Source: Proteles cristata cristata (Eukaryota > Chordata > Mammalia > Carnivora > Hyaenidae). From it: DNA of 64,000 bases. The notes beneath the pieces are model-generated. The model saw nothing but the letters and a program-made list of their open reading frames with translations, was not told the origin of the DNA and searched no databases. This document shows, piece after piece, positions 52,863-63,141 of this stretch (position 1 is its first letter; the number at the start of each line of letters is the position of its first letter). Position numbers and translations under genes: made by a program. The DNA is taken from NCBI GenBank assembly GCA_017311185.1, contig JAESUZ010000761.1, forward strand, positions 496,001-560,000, written 5' to 3'.

Positions 52863-53073
52863 CTCATTTTATTTATTTATTTATTTATTTTTGAGAGAGA
52901 GAGAGCCAGAGCCAGAGCCTGAGCAGAGGAGGGGCAGAGAGGGAGGGAGACACAGAATCTGAAGCAGGCTCCAGACTCCGTACAGAGCATGATGTGGGGC
53001 TCGAACTCACAAACTGTGAGATCATGACCTGAGCCAATGTTGATGCTCAATCGACTAAGCCACCCAGGGCCCC
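52863..53073 (-). mobile_element. CAN-SINE
   Basis: Minus-strand copy with a (TTTA)n tail; ends 'taagccacccagggcccct'. Confidence 0.9.
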
Positions 53074-53155
53074 TGAGCATCCAACTCTTGACTTTGGCTT
53101 AAGTCATGATCTCAGAGTTGTGAGATCAAATCCTACATCAGGCTCTGTACTTAGG

Positions 53156-53191
<36 letters not shown>

Positions 53192-53248
53192 CCTCCCCTG
53201 CTTATGCATGCACATGCACTCTCTCTCCCTCTAAAAAATTAAAAAACT
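53074..53248 (+). mobile_element. CAN-SINE, 5'-truncated
   Basis: The tRNA-like head is missing; it begins 'gagcatccaactcttgactt' and carries a (CT)n expansion near 53,160. Confidence 0.82.
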
Positions 53249-53460
53249 GGGGTGCCTGGGTGGCTCAGTTGGTTAAGCGTCCGACTTCAGCTCAGGTCAT
53301 GATCTCACGGTTTGTGGGTTCAAGCCCCGCATTGGGCTATGTGCTGACAGCTAGCTCAGAGCCTGGATCCTGCTTCAGATTCTGTATCTCCCTCTCTCCC
53401 TGAACTTCCCCTGCTCACACTGTCTCTCTCTCTCTCTGAAATAAATAAAAAATTTTTAAA
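53249..53460 (+). mobile_element. CAN-SINE
   Basis: Complete copy; ATTAAAAAACT occurs on both sides as the target duplication, within the tail of the previous SINE. Confidence 0.92.
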
Positions 53461-53630
53461 AAATTAAAAAACTATAATAATAAAAACTTTTTTTGTAAGA
53501 AATGATTGAGCCTCTTTTGTAAGAAATTTTCAGCCTTTTTGTTCCCTCAGTGTAGTCTAATGTAATACGTCCCAAAGTCTCACCTGGGAATAACTTTCTT
53601 GTCAATTGGGTCACAGTTTAAGTTTTTTTC

Positions 53631-53801
53631 TTTAAAGTTTATTTTACTATTTATTTTGAGAGCAAGAAAGTGGGGGAGGGTCAGAGAGAGAGAGGGAGAG
53701 AGAGAATCTCAGCTCAGAGTCTGATGTGGGACTTGGTCCCACAAACTGTGAGCCGAAACCAAGAGCCAGACGCTTAACCTACTGAGCCACCCAGGAGCCC
53801 C
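53631..53801 (-). mobile_element. CAN-SINE, diverged
   Basis: Minus-strand copy with a shortened body, ending 'tgagccacccaggagcccc'. Confidence 0.85.
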
Positions 53802-53814
53802 CACCTTTTTAAAA

Positions 53815-54038
53815 AAAGCTTTCTAAAAAGTGTATTATTTAGTTAGGTCTCAGTTTAAATGTTAGCTTCTCAGAAGACCTTTCTCCTTGATTACTCAACA
53901 CTAAGTAGTCTCTTGAAAGACTCTGCTACAGTGTAAGCTCCTGGGACTCCACGCCTTGGCTCAGTTCATGCAATTCTGTATTCACAGCACCAACTCCGTG
54001 TCTGGAACATGATACTCAATGTTTGTTGAATTAATATC
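53815..54038 (+). mobile_element. L2 LINE 3' end
   Basis: 'tttaaatgttagcttctcag', 'cagcaccaactccgtgtctg' and 'actcaatgtttgttgaatta' are the L2 3' end. Confidence 0.8.
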
Positions 54039-54046
54039 TTCTGTTT

Positions 54047-54220
54047 GATTTTTTTAAGTTATTTATTTTATTTTGAGGGAGAGAGAGCATGCGTGAGTGA
54101 GGGGCAGGGAGAGAGAGAATCCGGGCTAGAGCTTACCCGATGCAGGGATCGAACTCACGAACCGTGAGATCATGACCTGCGCCAAAGTCAGATGCTTAAC
54201 TGAGCCACCCAGGCGCCCCA
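54047..54220 (-). mobile_element. CAN-SINE
   Basis: Minus-strand copy flanked by ATCTTCTG on both sides, with a shortened body. Confidence 0.88.
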
Positions 54221-54457
54221 TCTTCTGGTCAATTTTTAATCCAACAGGGATGCAGAACACCTTTGTAGCTGGCCGTAGAAGTAAAGGGATGGAAGAGACT
54301 TAAGACCCGATATAAACCCACTTCTCTTCACACCTGATTTGGGCTTTTCTATTCTAGGAAGGTAAAGGATGAGGAAGTATAGTCAAAGCCTATGCAACCA
54401 TTTGCCTTCGTCCCAAATTAGTTGTATATACGTGGGTTTAATAAAAAGTACTACTTT

Positions 54458-54572
54458 GGGGCATCTAGCTGGCTCAGTCTTAAGAACATTTGACCTCTTG
54501 ATCTCGGGATCATGAACTCGAGCCCCACATTGGGTGTAGCCTTAAGTTAAAAAAAATTACAAAAGAAAAGCA
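54458..54572 (+). mobile_element. Short-form carnivore tRNA-SINE
   Basis: 'ggggcatctagctggctcag', 'ctcgagccccacattgggtg' and an A-rich tail, with AAAGTACTACTT / AAAGCACTACTT around it. Confidence 0.85.
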
Positions 54573-54626
54573 CTACTTCTCCTGGAAGCTTGCGCACTTA
54601 CTAACCTCAGAATGTCCTCTGTCTTG

Positions 54627-54835
54627 GGCACCTGGGTGGCTCAGTCGTTAAGCATCTGAATTCACTCAGGTCATGATCTCACGGTTCATGAGCTCGAGTT
54701 CGAGCCCCGCGTCGGGTGAGCCCTGCTTCTCTCTCTCCCCCGCCCTGCCCCTCCTGGGATTCTCTCTCTCTCTCTCTCTCTCTCTCTGCCCCTCTCCCAC
54801 TTGTGCTTTCACTCTTCCTCTCAAAAACAAAAAAA
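54627..54835 (+). mobile_element. CAN-SINE, first of a tandem pair
   Basis: Rearranged body with a (TC)n expansion near 54,770. With the next copy it sits between GTCCTCTGTCTT and GTCACCTGTCTT. Confidence 0.87.
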
Positions 54836-54838
54836 AGT

Positions 54839-55057
54839 CAGGGGGCCTGGGTGGCTCAGTTGGTTAAGCGTCTGACTTCGGCTCAGGTCAGATCTCATGG
54901 TTCGTGGGTTCAAACCCCGCATCAGGCTCTGTGCTGTCAGCTCAGAGCCTGGAGCCTGTTTCAGATTCTGTGTCTCCCTCTCTCTCTGCCCCTCCGCCCC
55001 TCATGCTCTGTCTCTCTCTGTCTCAAAAATAAATAAGCTATAAAAAAAAATTTAAAA
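54839..55057 (+). mobile_element. CAN-SINE, second of a tandem pair
   Basis: Complete copy that begins in the A-tail of the previous SINE. Confidence 0.9.
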
Positions 55058-55239
55058 AGTCACCTGTCTTTTAAAATCTATGTTAAACTCAAACTCAGCA
55101 GTCATCCTAGGCTCGAGTCCCTAAGCCTGCAGTGACCTCAGTGGCCTGGCCCGGTTTCAGGCACAATTCTGCTTTGTCACTCCACTTACGGGACAGCCCC
55201 TTGGGGCTTTAGAGAGGAGGAACTGCAGCAGCATAATGG

Positions 55240-56125
55240 TGCTCATGGACGTACCGCTCTGCACCAGGCACTGTTCTAGGAGCTGGGGACACAGCGTGAG
55301 GACAGGCATAAGCCCCTACCCTCGTGCAGTTTCTTTCTAACAGGAGGGAAAGGTATAGTGCGTGAGAAGAGAAATGCAGAGGATGTTAGGCAGTGGTTAG
55401 TGTTGTGGAGAAAAAAATGAAGGGAAATGACATAGGAGGGGGTGGCTTCAATTTCGAATCAAGTAGCCAGAGAAGCCCTTTATGGAGGTGATATTTGCGG
55501 GAAGACCTGAAGGAAGTGAGAGAAAAAGCCACGAAGGTGTCTGAGGAAGGAGCATTCCAGACTAAGGAAATGGCAAATACAGAGAAAGGCTCTAGGGTGA
55601 GAAAGAGCTCAAGGAATATGGAGGTCGGGGTGGCTTGGAAGGGGAATGAGGGAGGGAAGCAGGAGGAGAAGGCAGAGAGGCGGATGCGGGGCTTGGAGAC
55701 ACCGTAAGGACTTCAGCGTTTACCCCGAATGGGTGCGAGGGGCGCCACTGGAGGGCCTTAGGGGGAGGTTCGGGCTGATTTAACACAATCAGGCCAGCTA
55801 TTGTGCTAAGTAGGAACAGAATGCGGGTGGACGGGACGGGAGCAGGGTGACCCACTGCAGTAACCCAGGTGAGGGGTGAGGGGTCCTGGGACCAGGCTTC
55901 TAGAAATGACTGAATTTTGAATATGGTTGGAAGCGGAGCCAACAGCTTCCGGATCGACTGGATGTAGGTTGTGAAAGAAAAGTCAAGGTTTTGGAGTGAG
56001 CAACTGGAAGAAGGATAATGTCGCCATTGATTTCTTGGGAAAGACCAGAGAGGAGCAGGTTTGGGGCGTGTGTGGGCTATTTCTGGCTTGGGGCTCTGTG
56101 ATTTCAGGTCCCTGGAGTCTAAAAG
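55240..56125 (+). mobile_element. Ancient interspersed repeat, family not named
   Basis: 'gcaccaggcactgttctagg', 'gaagacctgaaggaagtgag', 'ggagcattccagactaagga' and 'gcaactggaagaaggataat' make up a long diverged repeat. Its right part is homologous to 34,140-34,270. The apparent open frame on the minus strand (56,143-55,592) lies wholly inside it. Confidence 0.55.
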
Positions 56126-56137
56126 GGAAAATGTCCG

Positions 56138-56371
56138 GGGCACCTGGGTGGCTTAGTCGGTTAAGCGTCCGACTTTCGCTTAGGTCATGATCTCGCGGTT
56201 CGTGGGTTCAGGCCCTCGTCGGGCTCTGTGCTGACTGCCAGCTCAGAGCCTGGAGTCTGTTTCAGTCTGTGACTCCCTCTTTCTCTGACCCTCCCCTGCT
56301 CACGCTGTCTCTCTCTCTCTCCCAGAAATAAATAAAAAACATTAAAAAATAAAAATAAAAAAATAAAAGGC
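56138..56371 (+). mobile_element. CAN-SINE
   Basis: Complete copy; AAAATGTCCG at 56,128-56,137 and 56,372-56,381. Confidence 0.93.
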
Positions 56372-56723
56372 AAAATGTCCGCTTTTAGTAACTCTCTAGG
56401 AGGAACCAAACCACCCTATCTCTAACTTTTCTTAGGATAAAATCTATAGAAAAGAATTGGCATAGTTGGTTAATCCCATCAGTAACTAATCGCTCTGAAC
56501 AAGGAAACAGTATCTGGTGACAATTTAGCCCTTTTATGTAAGATGGCAGTCGGCTCTGTTTTCCTCATATTTTGAAATGTAGAACTACGCTCTTTTGAAC
56601 TTCTTTTCTATTTCTTTGTATTTCTCCTTTCAAATGTATATCCTACCCTTTCCTTACATTTTCCTCCTTCAAGCTATATATTCCTGCTATAAACCCTCCA
56701 ATGCACTTACCTCTTTTTTTTTT

Positions 56724-56832
56724 TTAAGTTTATTTATTTTAGTATTCTCTACATCCACCGTGGGGCTTGAACCCATGAACCTGAGATCAAGTTGCATGCT
56801 CTTCTTCCTCCTGAGCCTGTCAGGCATCCTGC
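56724..56832 (-). mobile_element. Short-form carnivore tRNA-SINE, diverged
   Basis: 'attctctacatccaccgtgg' and 'cttgaacccatgaacctgag' are the reverse of the short SINE type. Confidence 0.7.
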
Positions 56833-56884
56833 TTCCCTGACACTTTAAAAGGTTGTTGTTTTTTTTGTTTGTTTGTTTTTGTTA

Positions 56885-57099
56885 AAAAAATTTAACATTT
56901 ATTTATTTTTGAGACACAGAGAGAGACAGAATGAGAGTGGGGAAAGGGCAGAGAGAGAGGGAGACACAGAATCTGAAGCAGGCTCCAGGCTCTGAGCTAG
57001 CTGTCAGCACGGAACCCGACACGGGGCTCGAACCCACGAACTGAGATCATGACCTGAGCTAAAGTTGGACACTTAACCGACTGAGCCACCCAGGCACCT
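56885..57099 (-). mobile_element. CAN-SINE, left of a pair
   Basis: Complete minus-strand copy, ending 'gagccacccaggcacctc'. Confidence 0.92.
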
Positions 57100-57290
57100 C
57101 AACGTTTGTTTATTTTTGAGACAGAGTGTGAGAGGAGGAGGGGAAGAGAGAGAGGGAGACACAGAATCCAAAGCAGGCTCCAAGTTGTCCACACAGAGCC
57201 TGATATGGGGTTTGAACTCAACAGTGAGATAGATTGTGACTTGAGCTGAAGTCAGATGCTCAACTGACTGAGCCACTCAGGCGCCCCCCA
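57100..57290 (-). mobile_element. CAN-SINE, right of a pair
   Basis: Diverged minus-strand copy abutting the previous one; ends 'gagccactcaggcgcccc'. Confidence 0.9.
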
Positions 57291-59611
57291 CTCCCTTTTT
57301 TTTTTTTTTATAAAGATACAGTGAATTGTCCTTTCTCTGTGCCAAGGACCCATAATTCTTTCTACTAATAATTATGTCTCACAATTTCTATCACTCTATT
57401 AAGTTCTAGAAATCTTCAAATGCTTATCAAAAAATTGAGATCTGAAAAATGGCAACAGAATTCTTCCCTCCAACTAGAAGTAGCCTTTGCTGTCATCATT
57501 CTTATTAGACAGGCAAGAAACGGTAACAGAACAAGGGGGATTTGTCTAAGCTGCTCCCCGTATATACCAGTTGGTCCAAGTCCATTGAACTCTTCTGAAG
57601 TCCCCACAATACAAATCATACACAAAGCAGTGACTCCACATTGGTTAACCCCTCAAAGGTGTTTCCAAGTCACTCATTAGTTTCAAAATTGTTAATCTTA
57701 AATTACTTAAAAAAAAATTTTTTTGTGTGAAAAGTTAAACACACAGCATTTATGAGCTTTAGGATAGAAAAGAGATTTTCTAAAATCCTCAATAAGAAAT
57801 TGACTCTCAGTCATTCAGAATGAGGGGGTCTCAATTTGTGAATATATCACTGGGGGTTAAGACAAAGCTCTGTCCCGACCAGACATTAGAAGGTGGATAT
57901 TCTTTCTGAAATAAAAACTGGGTTAGTTGATCTCTTCTTACTGGGCACAGAGCTAGTCCATATTCCCCAGTCTTTCAGCTAGATGTGGCCAATTACGCGA
58001 TTTTCACTGATTGTGTGTAGGAAGTGATAGGTACCATTTCCAGGTCGGGCCTGTAAAAACCACTTGAGCTTGACTTTCTCCTATCTTCTATTCTCTTCCA
58101 ATGGATGGAAGGCCAGGGCAACCTTGGAATCAGGGTGAAAATGGCAGAGATGCTGAAAGCCTGTTTCCTGAATGACGGTGTGAAGAGCCCTCCTACCTCC
58201 ACTGGCTTGGACCCACAGTGGGCCATTCATTAAGGAGAAATAAGGTTCCATTGTGTCAAACTACTTACATTTGGGTTGACTATGTTACGGCGGTTACTCT
58301 TTCCTAATACAGAAATCGGTACTGAAATGGGATAGTCACTGTAAAAACCCAAAAGACCCTGTCCTGGTGCTCAAGAGGGAAACTGACATAGGGAGGCGAG
58401 AAAAACAGGAGACCTTTGTCATTCAGTGGCAATACATCTACTAAAACTCTCCCGTGGCGACCTGGATGGTTGACTACATTAACTACGTAGCCTGAAGTTC
58501 AGGTCTACAAGGGTTGAAAACTCGTTTTGTGTGTTGACTTTTACGGTATGAGAAAGACCGAAGTTTGCGAAAGAACTGGCTTGTTGCAAGCTGAACTGAA
58601 AAGGAATCGAGCTAAGAAATTTGGGGCCTTGAATTCAGGGTGGTACAAGGCAATGAATCATGCTTGAGGACTGTGTACATGAAAGAACTCTTGAGTGTGG
58701 TTACTGGTAACGGAGGATTGATTGACTGGAGCGAATAATCAGATAGCCACTGCTACGGAGTACATTGTTTGGCCGAAGAAACTACGAATCCAGGGTTCAA
58801 AAGCCACAGCCTCATTTCCAAGTCTCTAGACCACCCCTAGTCCTCCAGAATCGAGCTGACGGTAAGCAGAGAGAGCTGCATAGCTCCCGAGGCAGGCAGA
58901 CTTAGCACCTAAGTCAGATGGGACCACGGGCACCGGACACAGCCATTCCTTCCACTGAAGATAATTAGAATTTTAAGCAGAGGAGTTTCCTCAACCCCTC
59001 CACGAGGTTGCATTTCCTGTTCTTCTCTTTTCTGAATGGGATTTGCTAATGCAGTTTATTCTGTCCCTGAGCCAACACTGTATATGGTGCAGGAGCCGGT
59101 AACTTATCTTCAGTGGTTTGCTAGACCATAAAAAGCCACAATCAAGACCTGAAGGAAGACAGCATCACAGGGGATTCTGGACTGAAGTCGGCCAAGTGCC
59201 CGGACAGTATAGGGAGCCATCTCCTTGGGGGAAAGTGTTAAGTGTAAGGTGAAGTTGGAACACTGCTGGAGAATACCTAACTGGACTCCTCACCTTGAGC
59301 ACATAAGTTGATTATATTTCACAGCCTCCCTTGCACACTGGTATGGCCGTGGGACTGCGTACCAAGCCAGGGAAACATGGGTAGAGAAGGGATGTACACC
59401 ACTTCTAGGCCTGGTAAAAAAAAAACAAAAACAAACTCCCGTGAGCAACCCTCATTATCCTGACAGCTGGATGCTGATTTCCAAGGTAATCTTGGAAGCC
59501 ACATGTTGAAGAGGGCAGAACTCTGGCGGCCTAGGACCCTGAAAGACAGACTGCATGGGACAGAGTCACATCTGACTCTTGGAACTGCCCAACATCGAGA
59601 AACTGCATTTA

Positions 59612-59825
59612 GGGGCTCCTGGGTGGCTCAGTAGGTTAAGCGTCCGACTTCGGCTCAGGTCATGATCTCAGTTTGTGAGTTTGAGCCCCACGTCGGGCTC
59701 TGTGCTGACAGCTTGGTACTTGGAGCCTGCCTCAGATTCTGTGCCTCATTCTCTCTCTGCCCCTCCCCCAGTTGTGCTGTCTCTCAAAAGTAAATGTAAA
59801 AAGTTTTTTAAAAAAGAAAAAAAAT
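59612..59825 (+). mobile_element. CAN-SINE with 14-base target duplication
   Basis: AGAAACTGCATTTA is exact at 59,598-59,611 and 59,826-59,839. Confidence 0.95.
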
Positions 59826-59869
59826 AGAAACTGCATTTAGCATTCTCAAATCCCTTACGTGACACAATG

Positions 59870-60095
59870 AATAATACTAGCTAATATCTGAAGAGCACTT
59901 AGTATGTGCCAGGTACTGTTCTAACAGTACTGACTTACTGACTCAGTTAATCCCTACAACCATCCAGATGGTCCTCATTTTACAGACGAGGAAACGGAGG
60001 CACAGAAAGGCTAGGTAACGTACCCAAAGTCACACAGCCAGTAAGGGGCAAAGCAGCTTGGCTCTAGCAGCCCATCTAACCATGACACCCTATCA
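59870..60095 (-). mobile_element. MIR SINE, reverse orientation
   Basis: 'tagtatgtgccaggtactgt', 'cctcattttacagacgagga' and 'gtcacacagccagtaagggg' are a well-preserved reverse MIR. Confidence 0.88.
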
Positions 60096-60346
60096 CAGCG
60101 TCACGTCTGTCACAGCGCTGTCAGCTGCCCACACAGTCAGGCACAAACGCACGTCTCTGACATGAGCAGACAGCTGTCCCTGTAGTGGTCACCTGAAGTT
60201 AACTTTAATGGCTTGACAGACGGCTAACAAATCACAGCGCCTGGGTACAAGTGATTCAAAGGGGCAGGGAGACAGATCAGGACTAAAGTTAAGTAATCAT
60301 CTTAATTTGAAAGAAACTGACCAAACAAGAGTCTTATGATAAAAAC

Positions 60347-60352
60347 TTTATT
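60347..60352 (-). terminator. DDI2: Poly-A signal of an upstream minus-strand gene (DDI2 candidate)
   Basis: TTTATT on the plus strand reads AATAAA on the minus strand, at the boundary where unique AT-rich sequence begins. Confidence 0.5.
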
Positions 60353-62309
60353 GTCTTAAATATCAAATGTTTTACACATCACTTTTTCTTCAGAAAGTTC
60401 CTATTAAAAAAAGAAAAATAAAGTGTTTCGATTATTTAGGGCTGACTTAACATTTCAGTACGTGACAAAACCTCAAACCCAAACGCATCCAGTTCTCTCA
60501 GCGGCAGACAGGTCCTACGCCCACCCCCAAGGCCGAGGGCACAGTGCAGCCAACCGTGGGATTCCTGAGTTTGGTTCCCTTAAGTTCTGAGTTTCCCAAC
60601 TCTCAAAACCAAAGCGCTATGGAGTGACCAAGCTATTGGCAAGCCTACTGCGCCAATCTGCTTAGCTTTTTCAAGATGCAGTAGTCTCAAAGCTTAAAGA
60701 AAAGTCAGAAAAGCAATCATGAGCAACCGCAAGAACAAATAAAGGGGTTAGAGAAGGGATCTTATTGGCTAAGATTTGCCAAGTGTGGCTACAAAACTGC
60801 TGAACAAAGCTTCCTGGAGAGCAAAGGCCCAGCTTGCCATGAAGACGAGATTTTGAACAAAAACGAGCAAATCAGTTTTCACCGTAGGTGCACGGGTATA
60901 ATCGGTATATGGAACTGCTCTGAGTGTATCACCAGAACTATCTCAAAAGGTTGATGGAGAGAACAGAGAAAGGAATAGAATCATTCAGAGAGAAAGGTCT
61001 CAGAGAGGGGGCATAAACTTAGAAGGCTGTGAGGCCTGCAGGGAAAGAAAAAAAGTCTGGTCAGCGTCAGGTAATCTCAGGCTGAAGGAATCTGGAAGCC
61101 AGCCGGCTGATCTGCCCGCCTCTGGTAGGAGCTTAAGAGAGGTCTACCTTCCTCTAAACCACAGATGCATTCATTCAACATTGTGTATAAAGCAAACTCC
61201 TGGTAAACAAAATCATTTCCCACCAGACATGGATTTTCCAGGGAAAAATACCCAGCATGCCCCTTCCCAAAGTCGGCTAAATGAGAACCTTCATATGGTA
61301 CATATTTAAAGAAATATAGTTCTGTAAAAACTCTAATTTTGTATTCTATACCCCCCACCCCAGGTCTTCGGTAATCTGCCTAACCTTTTTAAGTAAAAGA
61401 AACATTCTCTAACTCCCATGTCCTTGAGCCATTTTTCTCTGTAGAGTTTATTCCTTAACATTGTGCCCTGAAACTTACCAGCTAGATCCCCTCACCTTCC
61501 ACAGCCCCCAGAGGGTCTAAATCACCAATCACCAATATATATCCGATAAACTTGTGAGTTTTCTAATTGTAAGCTTCAGAAGTCACTAGCAGTCAGGTTG
61601 TATGCCTCGGGATTACAACATACATGGTGACATCTTAAATGATCGGTTAAAGAATGTTCCTTTGATGGAGCTATCTTGTTGAGGGATTTGGTAGAGCCTT
61701 GAATTGTCTTGTAAAGAATTCTGCCCACCACCCAGCCCCACAGCCAGCCCTTGCTACATTTTCTGCTCTAGATTCTCATTTCCACATCTTGCTGTTTTAA
61801 AACAGCAAATCCCACAGAATTCTCTAAGTCCTGTGGGACCAGATGGTCAATATTCCAAGCAGCTATGCTCGAGGCGGAGAAGGAGGGTGCCCGGGCACAC
61901 TCCACAGTTCTACCCTGTGCGGAAGGATGCCCTCATGGGAGGAAAAGCTCACGGTCACTGCTACCTGTTTGGGATCATCTCCCATTTACTTGCACTTCTA
62001 TCCTGCCTATTTCTCCCTGGCCCCCCACCCCTACCCCAGCAGCATAAGTTATTCCCAAATAATTTATACTGATCTCTTCAAGTATTCCTATCAGATGTTT
62101 GAACATTTTTTGTCTGTTTCTGATTCCATAAAAACTTAAAAAAAAACTTTCTAGAGCAATTTTAGGCTCACAGCATCTAATTCCATTCTGAGCCTGATTC
62201 TCCCACTCTCTGAATGTGAACCAAATCATTCTAGTAGGACTTTTAACATAAAAACCATGCTAATAGGTCAAAACAGATCTTGCTCTTAAAGCTAACATTT
62301 GTTTCACGT

Positions 62310-62425
62310 CTCCTTACTAGACAAAGCTTCACAAGGACAGGCTTCCAATCTGATTCAATCATCCCTGTGTTCTCAGCCCTCACCAGTACCTGGCACACAG
62401 GCACTTAATATTTGAATCAATTCAT
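62310..62425 (+). mobile_element. L2 LINE 3' fragment
   Basis: 'caccagtacctggcacacag' followed by 'gcacttaatatttgaatcaa' matches the L2 3' end. Confidence 0.65.
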
Positions 62426-62427
62426 TT

Positions 62428-62523
62428 TTTTTCAAGTAAACACTACACCCAACGTGGGGCTGGAACTCACGACCCTGAGATCAAGAGTCGCATGCTCCAC
62501 CGACTGAGCCAGCCAGGTGCCCC
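62428..62523 (-). mobile_element. Short-form carnivore tRNA-SINE
   Basis: 'actacacccaacgtggggct' and 'ccgactgagccagccaggtg', with TGAATCAATTCATT / TGAATCAATGAATT at the ends. Sense with respect to the presumed DDI2 3' UTR. Confidence 0.88.
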
Positions 62524-62924
62524 ATGAATCAATGAATTCTTATCCAAAGACTCATACTGTATAGCCTTCAACAGTAACAGACAGATTTCCTCAAACTCTT
62601 TCTCTGTCTTAACCCCACAAACAGGGCAACAAAGAAACATCTGATGAACATCTAGAAACCATTTTCCAGTACTGCGGATGCAAAAAAGCCCTATTAGAAT
62701 TCTTCTGTCTAGGGCAATCTAGCGATTTGGCGCAGGATAATTCTGAATCGAAGGGGAGTATTAGGACCACTCTGTGCACACCCTTTTTCTAGAAAGGCCA
62801 TTTTCAAACTTTCTCCCTGATACTTCCACTTTTACTCTCCACCAAAACGCGATGCCTCTGCTACTTGGAGAAACTAAGGCACAAGAGAAAATCAAGTACT
62901 TCAAAGGTTTACCCCTAAATTCTT

Positions 62925-63141
62925 TTTTTTTTTTTCAATGTTTATTTCTAGGAGAGAGAGAGAGAGACAGCGTGAGCAGGGGAGGGTCAGAGAGAGAGGG
63001 AGACACAGAATTCGAAACAGGCTCCGGGCTCCGAGCTGTCAGTCAGCACAGAGCCCAACGCGGGGCTCGAACCCACGAACCGCGAGATCACGACCTAAGC
63101 GAAAGTCGGACACTTAACCGACTAAGCCACCCAGGCGCCCC
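62925..63141 (-). mobile_element. CAN-SINE with 19-base target duplication
   Basis: GGTTTACCCCTAAATTCTT is exact at 62,906-62,924 and 63,142-63,160. The copy is complete, near-consensus, and sense to the presumed DDI2 transcript. Its tail contributes an AATAAA (reverse of 62,941-62,946). Confidence 0.97.

Larger units (their letters stand above)
49071..60345. other. Intergenic region upstream of PLEKHM2
   Basis: About 11 kb without recognised exons. 49,100-49,690 is C-rich unique sequence on the shoulder of the CpG island. From 49,700 to 57,300 CAN-SINEs, L1, L2 and MIR pieces cover most of the DNA. 57,300-59,600 has few SINEs but contains segments (58,000-58,320 and 59,300-59,560) that look like one old repeat family I cannot name. 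Confidence 0.6.

Noticed and set aside
53160..53190. CT/GA and other short tandem runs as possible CRISPR-like or regulatory arrays
   Set aside because: They are microsatellites within SINE bodies and tails; no spaced direct repeats of array type exist in the window.
55592..56143. A 183-codon minus-strand open frame
   Set aside because: It lies wholly inside an old interspersed repeat and encodes Ser/Pro-rich sequence without a domain.
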